A stretch of 64,000 nt of DNA from Sphingobacteriaceae bacterium (lineage in GTDB: Bacteria > Bacteroidota > Bacteroidia > B-17B0 > Aurantibacillaceae). Below are positions 56,248 through 63,741 of this stretch, piece after piece. Where the stretch lies: NCBI GenBank assembly GCA_002319075.1, contig NVQB01000001.1, positions 2,356,001 through 2,420,000 on the forward strand, read 5' to 3'. The notes under the pieces are model-generated. The model was not told the origin of the DNA. It did no database searches and saw only the letters and a list, made by a program, of their open reading frames with translations. The translations under genes and the position numbers were made by a program. Positions within the stretch are counted from its first letter, which is position 1. Every line of letters begins with the position of its first letter.

Positions 56248-57528
56248 TTAATTAATGCTGCAGAGGTAGTAATTTTTTTTACCTTTCTGTATCACGATGT
56301 ATTTATTATTAATGAGATGATTTGTATTCACGATAAGATCGTGACTCTCTACTTTTGTTTTATTTATACTTACACCGCCACCGAGAATCATTTTTCTCGC
56401 TTCGCCTTTACTCGGAAAAACAGAAGTTTTTTCGGCAAGAAGTTCCAGTACTCCTATGCCGGCCTCTAGTTCGGATTTTGTTACACTAAATTGCGGGAGT
56501 CCGTCAAAGACATCTAAAAAAGTTTGTTCATCTAAACCTGTAAGTTCGTTTAATCCGCCGTTAAAAAGAACAGAGCTTGCGTCTATGGCATTGCTGAGGT
56601 CTTCCTGGCTGTGCACCAATGTTGTTAAATCATTCGCCAAAGCTTTTTGCAAAATGCGTTTTCCCGGATCCTTTTCATGTTCGGCAATCATGGCTTCCGT
56701 TTCTTCCTGCGAGAAGAAAGTAAAAATCTTGATCCAGTTTTTAGCGTCGGCATCAGAAGTATTGATCCAGAACTGGTAAAATTTGTAGGGACTTGTTTTT
56801 GTGCGGTCTAACCAAACGCTTCCACTTTCGGTTTTTCCAAATTTTGTGCCATCTGCCTTGCGAATTAGTTGTGTGGTTAAAGCATAAGCTTCATTGCCCG
56901 ACTTACGACGTATAAGCTCTGTTCCGCTGGTAATATTGCCCCATTGGTCAGAGCCGCCCATTTGGAGCTTGCAGTTTTTAGTTTCGTTTAACTTATAAAA
57001 ATCGAAAGCCTGGAGTAGTTGGTAACTGAACTCTGTAAAGCTCATGCCGGTTTCTAAGCGGTTTTTAACCGAATCTTTTGCCATCATATAACTAACGGTT
57101 AGGTGCTTGCCGATATCACGAATAAAGGTCAGAAAAGAATAATCTTTCATCCAGTCGTAATTATTCACAAGAACCGCGCCATTTCCTTCAGATTTAAAAT
57201 CTAAGAACTTTTCGAGTTGTTTTTGCAGACCGGCCACGTTTTTATTTAAAGCTTCTTCATCCAGCAAATTTCTCTCAGCAGACTTTCCACTCGGATCACC
57301 AACCATACCAGTAGCGCCGCCAACGAGAGCAATGGGTTTATGCCCCGCCTTTTGAAAACGCAACAAAGTAAAAACCTGTGTAAGATGACCAATGTGAAGT
57401 GAATCGGCTGTAGGATCAAAGCCAATGTAGCCACTTACAATTTCTTTTTCCAGCAATTCTTCAGTGCCGGGCATAATATCCTGCAGGAGCCCCCGCCAAC
57501 GTAAATCAGCAACAAAATTAAATTTCAT
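56248..57528 (-). CDS. tyrS: Tyrosyl-tRNA synthetase
   Basis: 426 residues from the ATG at 57528; upstream in-frame codons would extend into AT-rich intergenic DNA. Class I motifs: [11 protein letters not shown] (HIGH) and [13 protein letters not shown] (the KMSKS equivalent of bacterial TyrRS). Tyrosine-binding residues lie in [11 protein letters not shown] and [12 protein letters not shown]-terminal S4-like RNA-binding domain starts near [15 protein letters not shown]. The stop is one base from the rpoN ATG. No T-box leader was seen. Confidence 0.96.
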   Translation of the reverse strand: MKFNFVADLRWRGLLQDIMPGTEELLEKEIVSGYIGFDPTADSLHIGHLTQVFTLLRFQKAGHKPIALVGGATGMVGDPSGKSAERNLLDEEALNKNVAGLQKQLEKFLDFKSEGNGAVLVNNYDWMKDYSFLTFIRDIGKHLTVSYMMAKDSVKNRLETGMSFTEFSYQLLQAFDFYKLNETKNCKLQMGGSDQWGNITSGTELIRRKSGNEAYALTTQLIRKADGTKFGKTESGSVWLDRTKTSPYKFYQFWINTSDADAKNWIKIFTFFSQEETEAMIAEHEKDPGKRILQKALANDLTTLVHSQEDLSNAIDASSVLFNGGLNELTGLDEQTFLDVFDGLPQFSVTKSELEAGIGVLELLAEKTSVFPSKGEARKMILGGGVSINKTKVESHDLIVNTNHLINNKYIVIQKGKKNYYLCSIN

Positions 57529-57610
57529 AATGCCTAAAATTACAAATATTGCCTGCATTTACAGCAATTATTGTTTTAAAATTTCGGCTTATTATTTCTA
57601 ATTTTACAAA

Positions 57611-57913
57611 ATGTTTATATACAATGTAACGGTTAATATATCCGACGATGTGCACCAGGATTGGGTGAAGTGGATGAAAGAAAAACACATTCCTGATGTT
57701 ATGAAAACAGGATGTTTTATTGATAGTCAAATGGTGAAAGTTTTATACGTAGAAGATGAAGGTCACACTTTTTCAACGCAGTATAAGTTCTTAGAAATGT
57801 CGGACATCGAAAAATACCAGAAAGAATTTGCACCGGATCTGCAAGCAGAGCATAAAAAAATGTTTGGAGATAAGTATACAGCTTTTAGAACTTTGCTGCA
57901 GATTATTGATTAG
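57611..57913 (+). CDS. DUF4286 family protein
   Basis: 100 residues spanning the whole DUF4286 (ferredoxin-like) fold: MFIYNVTVNISDDVHQDWVK, then WMKEKHIPDVMKTGCF and a C-terminal KKMFGDKYTAFRTLLQIID. No signal peptide; cytoplasmic. The family is almost confined to Bacteroidota and has no established function. It is divergent from tyrS with only 82 bases between starts, so their promoters must be packed together. Confidence 0.88.
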   Translation: MFIYNVTVNISDDVHQDWVKWMKEKHIPDVMKTGCFIDSQMVKVLYVEDEGHTFSTQYKFLEMSDIEKYQKEFAPDLQAEHKKMFGDKYTAFRTLLQIID

Positions 57914-57960
57914 GTCTCCAGTACTCTTGACCGGGAAAGTGGAAAAGAAGTTTTAAGCGT

Positions 57961-57978
57961 CCCCGATAGTTATCGGGG
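57961..57978. repeat. CCGATA palindrome, third copy
   Basis: CCCCGATA-GT-TATCGGGG, 8-bp arms, lying between the DUF4286 gene and its terminator. Confidence 0.8.
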
Positions 57979-57994
57979 CAGAAAGGGTAAAAAG

Positions 57995-58023
57995 AAAAAA
58001 GTCGGTAACCAACCGACTTTTTC
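57995..58023. terminator. Bidirectional terminator
   Basis: The stem GTCGGT / ACCGAC extended by A/T pairs, with A-runs on one side and T-runs on the other, lies between the plus-strand DUF4286 gene and the minus-strand unknown gene. Confidence 0.82.
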
Positions 58024-58093
58024 AACCAAAGCAACTAATTGTTTAACCCTTAATTATGACAATTGTTACTTATTCTCTCAACAAGAAACAGCA

Positions 58094-58531
58094 CTAATTC
58101 ATTTTAAACGGAGGAATTTTACCGTCTTTCATTAATTGTAAACTTTTCTTTTTATGTTCTTCAAAATTTCCGAAAGCCAGAGCATCCAGCATTTCCTGGC
58201 GACTCATGTCGGGATTATTAAAATTTTTGCGAATCTCATCTGAACAACGGTCCACATATTTTTCAAATTTCATTGGCGCCCAAACGTATTCTTTTTTTAC
58301 GGCGTCTTTCTTAAATGCAAATTCTTTAGGAAGATCTCCTTCAATTTTAGATTTAATGTCCAAACCTTCGTAGGTTTTTGGCAACTGACGGTTGTCAAAC
58401 AAGAATGGCTTACTCACCATAATTACATGTTTTTTACGTTTTGGATCTATCATCGACAGACCTTCAATGCGTAATCCTTTTTTCTTGAGGAGTCCGTATT
58501 TAGATTCAAAGTGTTTTAGGATTTCAAACAT
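58094..58531 (-). CDS. Small basic cytoplasmic protein, unknown function
   Basis: 145 residues from the ATG at 58531; a TTG at 58552 would add seven residues. No signal peptide or membrane helix. Lys-rich with segments such as GLSMIDPKRKKHVIMVSKPF and a C-terminal DALAFGNFEEHKKKSLQLM. I do not recognise the family. Stand-alone gene between two terminator/regulatory regions; a 10-bp inverted repeat lies just upstream. It precedes, in the direction of the chromosome, an ECF sigma/protease pair on the same strand but 209 bases away. Confidence 0.7.
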   Translation of the reverse strand: MFEILKHFESKYGLLKKKGLRIEGLSMIDPKRKKHVIMVSKPFLFDNRQLPKTYEGLDIKSKIEGDLPKEFAFKKDAVKKEYVWAPMKFEKYVDRCSDEIRKNFNNPDMSRQEMLDALAFGNFEEHKKKSLQLMKDGKIPPFKMN

Positions 58532-58550
58532 GAGAGCAGTAGTTTTAGGC

Positions 58551-58586
58551 AACTAAGTTAACTATTAAATTGTTAATAACTTAGTT
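58551..58586. promoter_or_regulatory. Inverted repeat upstream of the unknown gene
   Basis: Perfect 10-bp arms AACTAAGTTA (58551-58560) and TAACTTAGTT (58577-58586) with a 16-base spacer, 20-55 bases upstream of the ATG at 58531. Possible operator or leader hairpin. Confidence 0.45.
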
Positions 58587-58740
58587 TTAACATTGTTATT
58601 TAAGTTAATATTTTCAAAACCCTTTTCAGGGAATGTTAGCAAGTGGTTAGTAAGCGGTTGATAACAGGTTAAGTCTCTGAAAGAGAACAACTTGTTTTGG
58701 TTCAAAACTCGCGAATGAATGAAGAAAAAGGAACTTAATG

Positions 58741-59832
58741 CTAGTCTTTTTTGTAAACCAAAACATTAAAAACATATGGGTTTATCCTTTTAACCTGTTC
58801 AGAACGCTTCAGTTTTTTTAAACTGCCTTTTTTGCCATTCTGACTCAATAAATCTTGTTTTGTACTGTCTATATCACAAGATTTAATGGAATTTAAGATC
58901 TCTTTAGCTTTGATAGCAAAACCTGTGGCCTCAGCACCAGAAATTTTCCCACGAATTACGCCTATAATAGTACCATTTTCATCCAAAAGCGGGCCCCCAC
59001 TGTTACCAGGATTAACCGGAATAGAAATTTGATACATATTAGTATCGTTAGAATAGCCGCTTAAAGAACTTAAAGAGCCTTCTCCATAAACCATTTCATT
59101 GCGGGGATAGCCTAAAGTAAAAACTTTCTCACCGACATCGGTACTTTTTTCATTTAAGCTAAAAGGTACCTGCCAGTTTTTATAAAGGTCTTTGTTATCA
59201 ACCTTTATAACAGCAAGATCTAATTTCGGATCAAAGAATACTAAGGTTGTAAGCGCTCTTTCAGTAGAAGCATTTCTTATAAAGATACTATCGGCGCCTT
59301 TAATCATATGATAACTGGTGAGGATATACCCTTTATTATTTAAAGCAAACGCACTGCCTTCAAGATTCGCAGGTACATACGGCTTTTTATTATTGGTATT
59401 TTTAAGACCCTCTACAATACCATCAGTAGAAGCTTTTACTTCACTCACTTTGCGGTTAAGCTCTGTGAGTTCGTTGCTTTGTTTAGTGATGAATAAACCA
59501 CCTGTGCTTAAAGCCGCCACGGTGCTCAAAACCGCAATAAAAGCAGTACTTGCAGCCACTACTATAGTGCGGCCGTGACGTTTTGCAAAATTTTCTTCCC
59601 TGTTAATTGAAATGATTTTCGAGTTTCCGAATTCTTTTTCGTGAATAGCTTTTAGTTTATTTTTAAACTCAACGCGTGAGGCATGTTTTTTCAATGAGTC
59701 AACCAGCGCTTTGTGTTCATTAAATGCGTTGGCCATAATGCTGTCGGTATTCAATAAATTTTCAAAGCCTGCTCTATCTTCAGCACTCATACTTCCATTC
59801 AGGTAATTGTCAAATAAATCACTAACTCTCAT
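58741..59832 (-). CDS. Membrane anti-sigma-like protein fused to a trypsin-like serine protease
   Basis: 363 residues. N-terminal cytoplasmic segment (about 1-85) resembles anti-sigma N-domains (MRVSDLFDNYLNGSMSAEDR, then FENLLNTDSIMANAFNEH). One transmembrane helix spans about 90-112. A short coiled-coil linker (about 118-145) leads to a periplasmic S1C/trypsin-like protease domain with the catalytic triad His175 (LTSYHMI), Asp205 (KLDLAVI) and Ser278 (NPGNSGGP). There is no C-terminal PDZ domain, unlike DegP. It is 15 bases downstream of an ECF sigma factor, so the pair is probably a sigma/anti-sigma unit (inference). Confidence 0.85.
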   Translation of the reverse strand: MRVSDLFDNYLNGSMSAEDRAGFENLLNTDSIMANAFNEHKALVDSLKKHASRVEFKNKLKAIHEKEFGNSKIISINREENFAKRHGRTIVVAASTAFIAVLSTVAALSTGGLFITKQSNELTELNRKVSEVKASTDGIVEGLKNTNNKKPYVPANLEGSAFALNNKGYILTSYHMIKGADSIFIRNASTERALTTLVFFDPKLDLAVIKVDNKDLYKNWQVPFSLNEKSTDVGEKVFTLGYPRNEMVYGEGSLSSLSGYSNDTNMYQISIPVNPGNSGGPLLDENGTIIGVIRGKISGAEATGFAIKAKEILNSIKSCDIDSTKQDLLSQNGKKGSLKKLKRSEQVKRINPYVFNVLVYKKD

Positions 59833-59847
59833 AATTTTCTTTCCCCT

Positions 59848-60435
59848 TTATTCTTGTTCAATAATTGCTTTATCAAAAAAATATTTCTTTAATCGTTGTA
59901 AACATTTGTACTTCTGGTTTTTTGCATTATCGGCATTTGTATAGCCAAACTTTTCAGCAATTTCATCCATATTCATTCTATGCACGTAGAAGTCCTTTAT
60001 CAGTGTGGCGCAAGGTTCTCCAAGTTCTGCCAGACTTTTATTCATTTTTTCAATTTCCAGTTCTTTGGCGGTGTGCTCGTTTAAATCTGTGCTCACATCT
60101 ACCACTTCATTCTCGTCGTCTTCTTTAAATAAAAATGTTTTGCCATTTTTTTTAAGTTGCTTTAACCAAAGACGCTTTGAAACAGAATATATGTAGGTCT
60201 GTAGCTGACAATTTAACTCAAACTCTGGCTTTTGCGCGTTTTCGTAAAGCACAATAACTGTCTCCTGGTAAATGTCCTTAGCTGCTTCTTCCGTGCCGCT
60301 GTTGTTTACAATAAATTTAAGAACGATGTTATAATACTTCTTATATAAGGCACTAAGCACTTCACTGTTGCCGCTGCGCAAACCATCAATAAATTGATCA
60401 TCGGTAAACTGCGGTTTGGTTCTGGACATAGACAC
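59848..60435 (-). CDS. ECF-type RNA polymerase sigma factor
   Basis: 195 residues (starting at 60435 or 60429). Region 2 lies at about 20-90 (LSALYKKYYNIVLKFIVNNS, then AAKDIYQETVIVLYENA) and region 4 at about 130-190 (GEPCATLIKDFYVHRMNMDEIAEKFGY, quoted from residues about 136-162). The region 4 helix-turn-helix EIAEKFGYTNADNAKNQK is typical of the ECF group. No transmembrane segment. It is followed by the anti-sigma/protease fusion. A near-consensus TACCTTTA box upstream lacks the last G. Confidence 0.93.
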   Translation of the reverse strand: MSMSRTKPQFTDDQFIDGLRSGNSEVLSALYKKYYNIVLKFIVNNSGTEEAAKDIYQETVIVLYENAQKPEFELNCQLQTYIYSVSKRLWLKQLKKNGKTFLFKEDDENEVVDVSTDLNEHTAKELEIEKMNKSLAELGEPCATLIKDFYVHRMNMDEIAEKFGYTNADNAKNQKYKCLQRLKKYFFDKAIIEQE

Positions 60436-60736
60436 CTTGTTTAGATTAATACTTTGTTTTGATAAAGGTAACCTGTTTTTAACAAATAATTTATTCTAGA
60501 TTTTTTTCCAAAGATCCGATACCTATCGGATTGGCAGATTGCACTCATTAGTTTTTGTAAAGATAAGAGCCTTAACTGGGTCAAATATAGCAGGTAACCT
60601 CCAATTGCAATAAATTTAAGACTTTGATTACCAGTTAATTATGAATTATTCTTAATTTTCGTTCTTTTTTTGGGTTACCATTTTCAAATTCTGGTATAAA
60701 TGTAAAATTAACAATCAATTTAAAACTAAAACCAAA
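60436..60736. other. Divergent intergenic region with a CCGATA palindrome
   Basis: About 300 bases between the ECF gene and the first small lipoprotein. Contents seen: a TACCTTTA near-promoter for the sigma gene and the palindrome at 60514-60531. No RNA gene was recognised. Confidence 0.5.
60514..60531. repeat. CCGATA palindrome, fourth copy
   Basis: ATCCGATA-CC-TATCGGAT, 8-bp arms, sharing the central CCGATA-NN-TATCGG with the other three copies but with different outer bases. Confidence 0.7.
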
Positions 60737-60970
60737 ATGAAAAAAGTATTCTCTATTATCGCTGTAGCTGTTGTTGCTACTTTCGTTGCTTGTGGACCTT
60801 CTGCTGAAGAAAAAGCAAAATTAGAAGAAAGAGCGAAATTTATTCAAGATTCAATCGCTGCTTCAATCAGCGAATCAATGCAAACTACTGAGCCTACTGC
60901 TGATACTACAGCTGTTGCTGCTCCTGCTACTGAAACTGCTGCTCCTGCTGCAGATGCTCACGCACACTAA
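60737..60970 (+). CDS. Small Ala/Pro-rich lipoprotein
   Basis: 77 residues. Lipoprotein signal (MKKVFSIIAVAVVATFVACG, lipidated Cys19). Residues about 22-48 form a charged helix (EEKAKLEERAKFIQDSIAAS), then a low-complexity Ala/Thr/Pro tail ending in HAH. The following lipoprotein is a clear paralogue. Likely a periplasmic or outer-membrane tether, as in Lpp-like small lipoproteins, but this is only a guess. Codons are strongly biased, suggesting high expression. Confidence 0.8.
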   Translation: MKKVFSIIAVAVVATFVACGPSAEEKAKLEERAKFIQDSIAASISESMQTTEPTADTTAVAAPATETAAPAADAHAH

Positions 60971-60999
60971 GAATTTGTGTTTAGTTAGTTAGCTGAATG

Positions 61000-61036
61000 G
61001 CCTCAAAGTTTTTACTTTGGGGCTTTTCTGTTTTTT
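61000..61036 (+). terminator. Terminator after the first small lipoprotein
   Basis: A 10-bp stem (GCCTCAAAGT with ACTTTGGGGC, one G-T wobble), a four-T loop and a T-rich tail. Its 3' arm overlaps the -33 element of the next promoter. Confidence 0.82.
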
Positions 61037-61047
61037 GATTAGCTTTG
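61016..61047 (+). promoter_or_regulatory. Promoter of the second small lipoprotein
   Basis: TTTG (61016-61019), a 20-base spacer and TAGCTTTG (61040-61047) match the Bacteroidota consensus perfectly. The ATG follows 28 bases later. It is embedded in the preceding terminator. Confidence 0.78.
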
Positions 61048-61075
61048 TTTTCCATTAAATTACCTAGTATTTACT

Positions 61076-61300
61076 ATGAAAAATCTTTTTTTACTCTCTG
61101 CTTTCGCTTTTATATTGATTTTAACTTCTTGCGGACCTGCTGCTGAAAACAGACAGGTGATGCATGAACGTGCTAAAGTTTTCCAGGATTCTATTGCGAA
61201 TATGATCCGCACTTCCATGGCGGAAGCTGAGGCTCCAGGAGGTGTGGTAGTTCAACCTGCACCTGCTGCTACGCCGGCACCAGCGCCTGCAAAGAAATAA
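61076..61300 (+). CDS. Small Ala/Pro-rich lipoprotein, paralogue
   Basis: 74 residues. Lipoprotein signal ending ILTSCGP. The charged helix HERAKVFQDSIANMIRTSM aligns with that of the upstream paralogue (ERAKFIQDSIAAS), and the tail is again Pro/Ala-rich, ending PAPAKK. A tandem duplication that has diverged in its tail, each copy with its own transcription signals. Confidence 0.8.
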   Translation: MKNLFLLSAFAFILILTSCGPAAENRQVMHERAKVFQDSIANMIRTSMAEAEAPGGVVVQPAPAATPAPAPAKK

Positions 61301-61323
61301 AAGCCAGATCGGCACTTATACCT

Positions 61324-61331
61324 TAATTTTG
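61324..61331 (+). promoter_or_regulatory. -7 box upstream of the Mrp ATPase
   Basis: TAATTTTG matches TAnnTTTG 11 bases before the ATG. No TTG at the right distance, so the leader would be very short. Confidence 0.35.
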
Positions 61332-61342
61332 TAAACTCAATT

Positions 61343-62431
61343 ATGGAAATTACAGTTCAAAACGTAATAGATGCCTTAAAGTATGTAGATGATCCGGATC
61401 TTAAAAAAGATTTGATCACTCTTAATATGGTTAAGGATATAGAAGTAGAAGGGAAGAATATTTCCTTTACAGTGGTGCTTACTACACCGGCTTGTCCTAT
61501 GAAGGATATGATTCACAATGCATGCATGAATGCGATTCTACATTATGTAGATAAGGAAGCAAAAGTGAAGATCACCATGTCGTCGAACGTTACCACAAAA
61601 AAAGAAAAAGACGAAACGACCTTACGTGATGTGAGAAACATTATTGCTGTTGCCAGCGGTAAAGGTGGTGTTGGAAAAAGCACGATAGCGGCGAACCTCG
61701 CTGTTGGTCTTGCCCGACAAGGAGCTAAGGTAGGTTTGGTGGATGCTGATATTTATGGTCCTTCACAACATATAATGTTTGGTGTACAGGATGAAAACCC
61801 GGGTTCTGTCGAGTTTAACGGACAGAAAAAAATGTCACCGGTAATAAGTCATGGCGTAAAACTAAATTCAATTGGGTTTTTAGCCGGTCCTAACCAGGTA
61901 ATTGCTTTACGCGGGCCTATGGCTACTAAAGCTCTGTCACAATTATTTTACGAAACCGTTTGGGGCGAGCTAGATTATTTGATAGTAGATCTTCCTCCCG
62001 GAACAGGCGATATTCAAATCAGTTTGTGTAGCCAGGTTCCTGTAACAGGCGCTGTTGTGGTTTGTACGCCGCAAGAAGTGGCTATTTCTGATGCGAGAAA
62101 AGGAATTGCTTTATTTCAATTACCACAGGTAAATGTTCCAATACTCGGACTTGTAGAAAACATGGCCTGGTTTACTCCTGAAGAATTGCCTGAGAATAAA
62201 TATTACATTTTTGGTAAAGACGGTGTAAAACATTTAGCCGAAGAATTACAGGTACCACTTATTTCACAAATACCTTTGGTGCAAAGTGTGCGTGAAGCCT
62301 CTGATGCTGGTCGCCCGGCGGTGATGCAGGAAAATACACCGCAAGCATTAGGCTTTTTAGAGCTTGCGCAGAATGTGGCTCAGCAAGTTGCTATTAGGAA
62401 TGCATCAACTACTGTTGAGGCTACCGTTTAA
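61343..62431 (+). CDS. Mrp/NBP35-family iron-sulfur carrier ATPase
   Basis: 362 residues. An N-terminal MIP18/DUF59 domain (about 1-85) has DPDLKKDLITLNMVKDI and TTPACPMKD. The P-loop NTPase follows: ASGKGGVGKSTIAANLAVG, the deviant Walker A with the second Lys, then DADIYGPSQH and IVDLPPGTGD. At the position where many Mrp proteins have a bridging CPxC cluster motif, this one reads VENMAWFTPEELPENKYYIF without cysteines. It is thought to deliver Fe-S clusters; the missing Cys pair makes the mechanism uncertain. Confidence 0.93.
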   Translation: MEITVQNVIDALKYVDDPDLKKDLITLNMVKDIEVEGKNISFTVVLTTPACPMKDMIHNACMNAILHYVDKEAKVKITMSSNVTTKKEKDETTLRDVRNIIAVASGKGGVGKSTIAANLAVGLARQGAKVGLVDADIYGPSQHIMFGVQDENPGSVEFNGQKKMSPVISHGVKLNSIGFLAGPNQVIALRGPMATKALSQLFYETVWGELDYLIVDLPPGTGDIQISLCSQVPVTGAVVVCTPQEVAISDARKGIALFQLPQVNVPILGLVENMAWFTPEELPENKYYIFGKDGVKHLAEELQVPLISQIPLVQSVREASDAGRPAVMQENTPQALGFLELAQNVAQQVAIRNASTTVEATV

Positions 62432-62448
62432 TTTTAAATTTTCGGTAT

Positions 62449-63111
62449 CTATTGTTCGAATGTAAACTCTGAAATTAAAGAGTATTCATATCCAGAATTG
62501 TCGGAAGTATTTTTTTCTGAGGTCAAAACAATTTTCTTGTTTCTGAGTTCCTTAATAGTGTAAGTTAAGTCGGTGCTGCTTCCCTTAGAAAATGTTGAAT
62601 ATCCGCCTCCAACATATCCGCCTCCACCAATTGGATTCAAGTATTGACTAACATACGAATCGAGGTGTATAACAATTTGCTCCTTATTTTTATGAGTACC
62701 TATTCCTGCAGTAAAATTCCATGTTCCTTTTTGGGTAATTCTGCTTTGATTATCTGTGATCATTTCTGAAAAAAATTCTCCATTTTTTTTGAACTCCATA
62801 GTATAAGAGACTGATCCCGTGTAATTATCTGAGAAAGCATTTCCTGCGGAGTCACTGTAAGTGGTTGTACTGGAATAGCGAGCGTCAGTGTAACTGGTAG
62901 AAATACTATTTGCCGAAGCGTTATTTCCTGTAGAAGAAGTATTATAGTTTTCAGTACCGCTTTTTATCTTCCATTCTCCTACAACCCTTGCCTTACGTGT
63001 TCTCAAAGATAACAAAGGATCATCTTCACCTTTTTTGCAGTTTGTAAATAATTGACAGAGAAGTAAAGTTATAAATGCAAAATTTAGTATTTTCATAGTC
63101 TTTGGGTTCAA
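62449..63111 (-). CDS. Lipoprotein of a tandem family (copy 1)
   Basis: 220 residues. Lipoprotein signal ending LFTNCKKG. A conserved block (EDDPLLSLRTRKARVVGEWK) follows, then a variable Ser/Thr/Asn/Tyr-rich region (about 50-105), MEFKKNGEFFSEM and a GTWNFTAGIGTHKNKEQIVI block. The C terminus ends ISEFTFEQ. The pattern resembles lipocalin-like domains of Bacteroidota lipoproteins. It is one of three tandem paralogues. Function unknown. Confidence 0.83.
   Translation of the reverse strand: MNPKTMKILNFAFITLLLCQLFTNCKKGEDDPLLSLRTRKARVVGEWKIKSGTENYNTSSTGNNASANSISTSYTDARYSSTTTYSDSAGNAFSDNYTGSVSYTMEFKKNGEFFSEMITDNQSRITQKGTWNFTAGIGTHKNKEQIVIHLDSYVSQYLNPIGGGGYVGGGYSTFSKGSSTDLTYTIKELRNKKIVLTSEKNTSDNSGYEYSLISEFTFEQ
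62969..63039. repeat. 71-bp repeat shared by two lipoprotein genes, copy A
   Basis: Identical to 63575-63645 except at two positions, including third-codon sites. It covers the segment encoding the lipidation site and the conserved EDDPLLSLRTRKARVVG block. Confidence 0.9.
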
Positions 63112-63177
63112 TTATAATGCTTGTGTAGTAAAATATTGCAGGGAAATTCCCTCGGGTAACTTATAAAGAGCTTAAAA

Positions 63178-63705
63178 TTATTGTTCGAAAGTAAACTCTT
63201 CGTTAAAGCCATTTGCATTATACTGGTATCCTCTGACCAGCACGAGCTTTTTCGCTCTTAGTTCCTTAATGTTATAAACAATGTCTGAGGGGAAAATGAC
63301 ACGAGAATCATGAAGCAAGATTTCTTCCTTATTTTTTTTCCCACCAATTCCTCCGGTAAAATTCCAAGTACCTACAATACCATGTCTGTCGTTGTATTCT
63401 AGCTGACGAGACTCATTTACCTCACCATTTTTTTTAAATTCTATAAAATAGAATATGTCTCCTTTTTCTGTTTGATTAGACCCTGTATATTTTTGTATAT
63501 ATTCATTCCTCGTATATTCAGTCGTGGTAGTCCACGACGGAAAACTAACAGTTGTTTTTAGACCACTTACGAGTTTCCATTTTCCTACAACCCTTGCCTT
63601 TCGTGTTCTCAAAGATAACAAAGGATCATCTTCACCTTTTTTGCATTCGGTGAAACAAAGACTTAATAAAAGTAGAACTGACAAATAGATTTTTTGGGAT
63701 TTCAT
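63178..63705 (-). CDS. Lipoprotein of a tandem family (copy 2)
   Basis: 175 residues. Lipoprotein signal ending LCFTECKKG and the same EDDPLLSLRTRKARVVG block. The middle is shorter than in copy 1 and different in sequence, but FIEFKKNGEVNES, GTWNFTGGIGGKKNKEEILL and NIKELRAKKLVL, ending EEFTFEQ, align with it. The separation from copy 1 is 66 bases. Probably outer-membrane anchored; function unknown. Confidence 0.82.
   Translation of the reverse strand: MKSQKIYLSVLLLLSLCFTECKKGEDDPLLSLRTRKARVVGKWKLVSGLKTTVSFPSWTTTTEYTRNEYIQKYTGSNQTEKGDIFYFIEFKKNGEVNESRQLEYNDRHGIVGTWNFTGGIGGKKNKEEILLHDSRVIFPSDIVYNIKELRAKKLVLVRGYQYNANGFNEEFTFEQ
63575..63645. repeat. 71-bp repeat shared by two lipoprotein genes, copy B
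   Basis: Partner of 62969-63039; 69 of 71 bases identical by eye, in the same orientation. Confidence 0.9.
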
Positions 63706-63741
63706 AAGAAGTTGAATAGGGGACGAAACTACACATTTATT

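Noticed and set aside
58551-58740. A replication origin, because of AT-richness and short repeats near polA/rpoN-type genes
   Set aside because: No cluster of DnaA boxes was seen and dnaA/dnaN are absent; the repeats are better explained as a local regulatory site.
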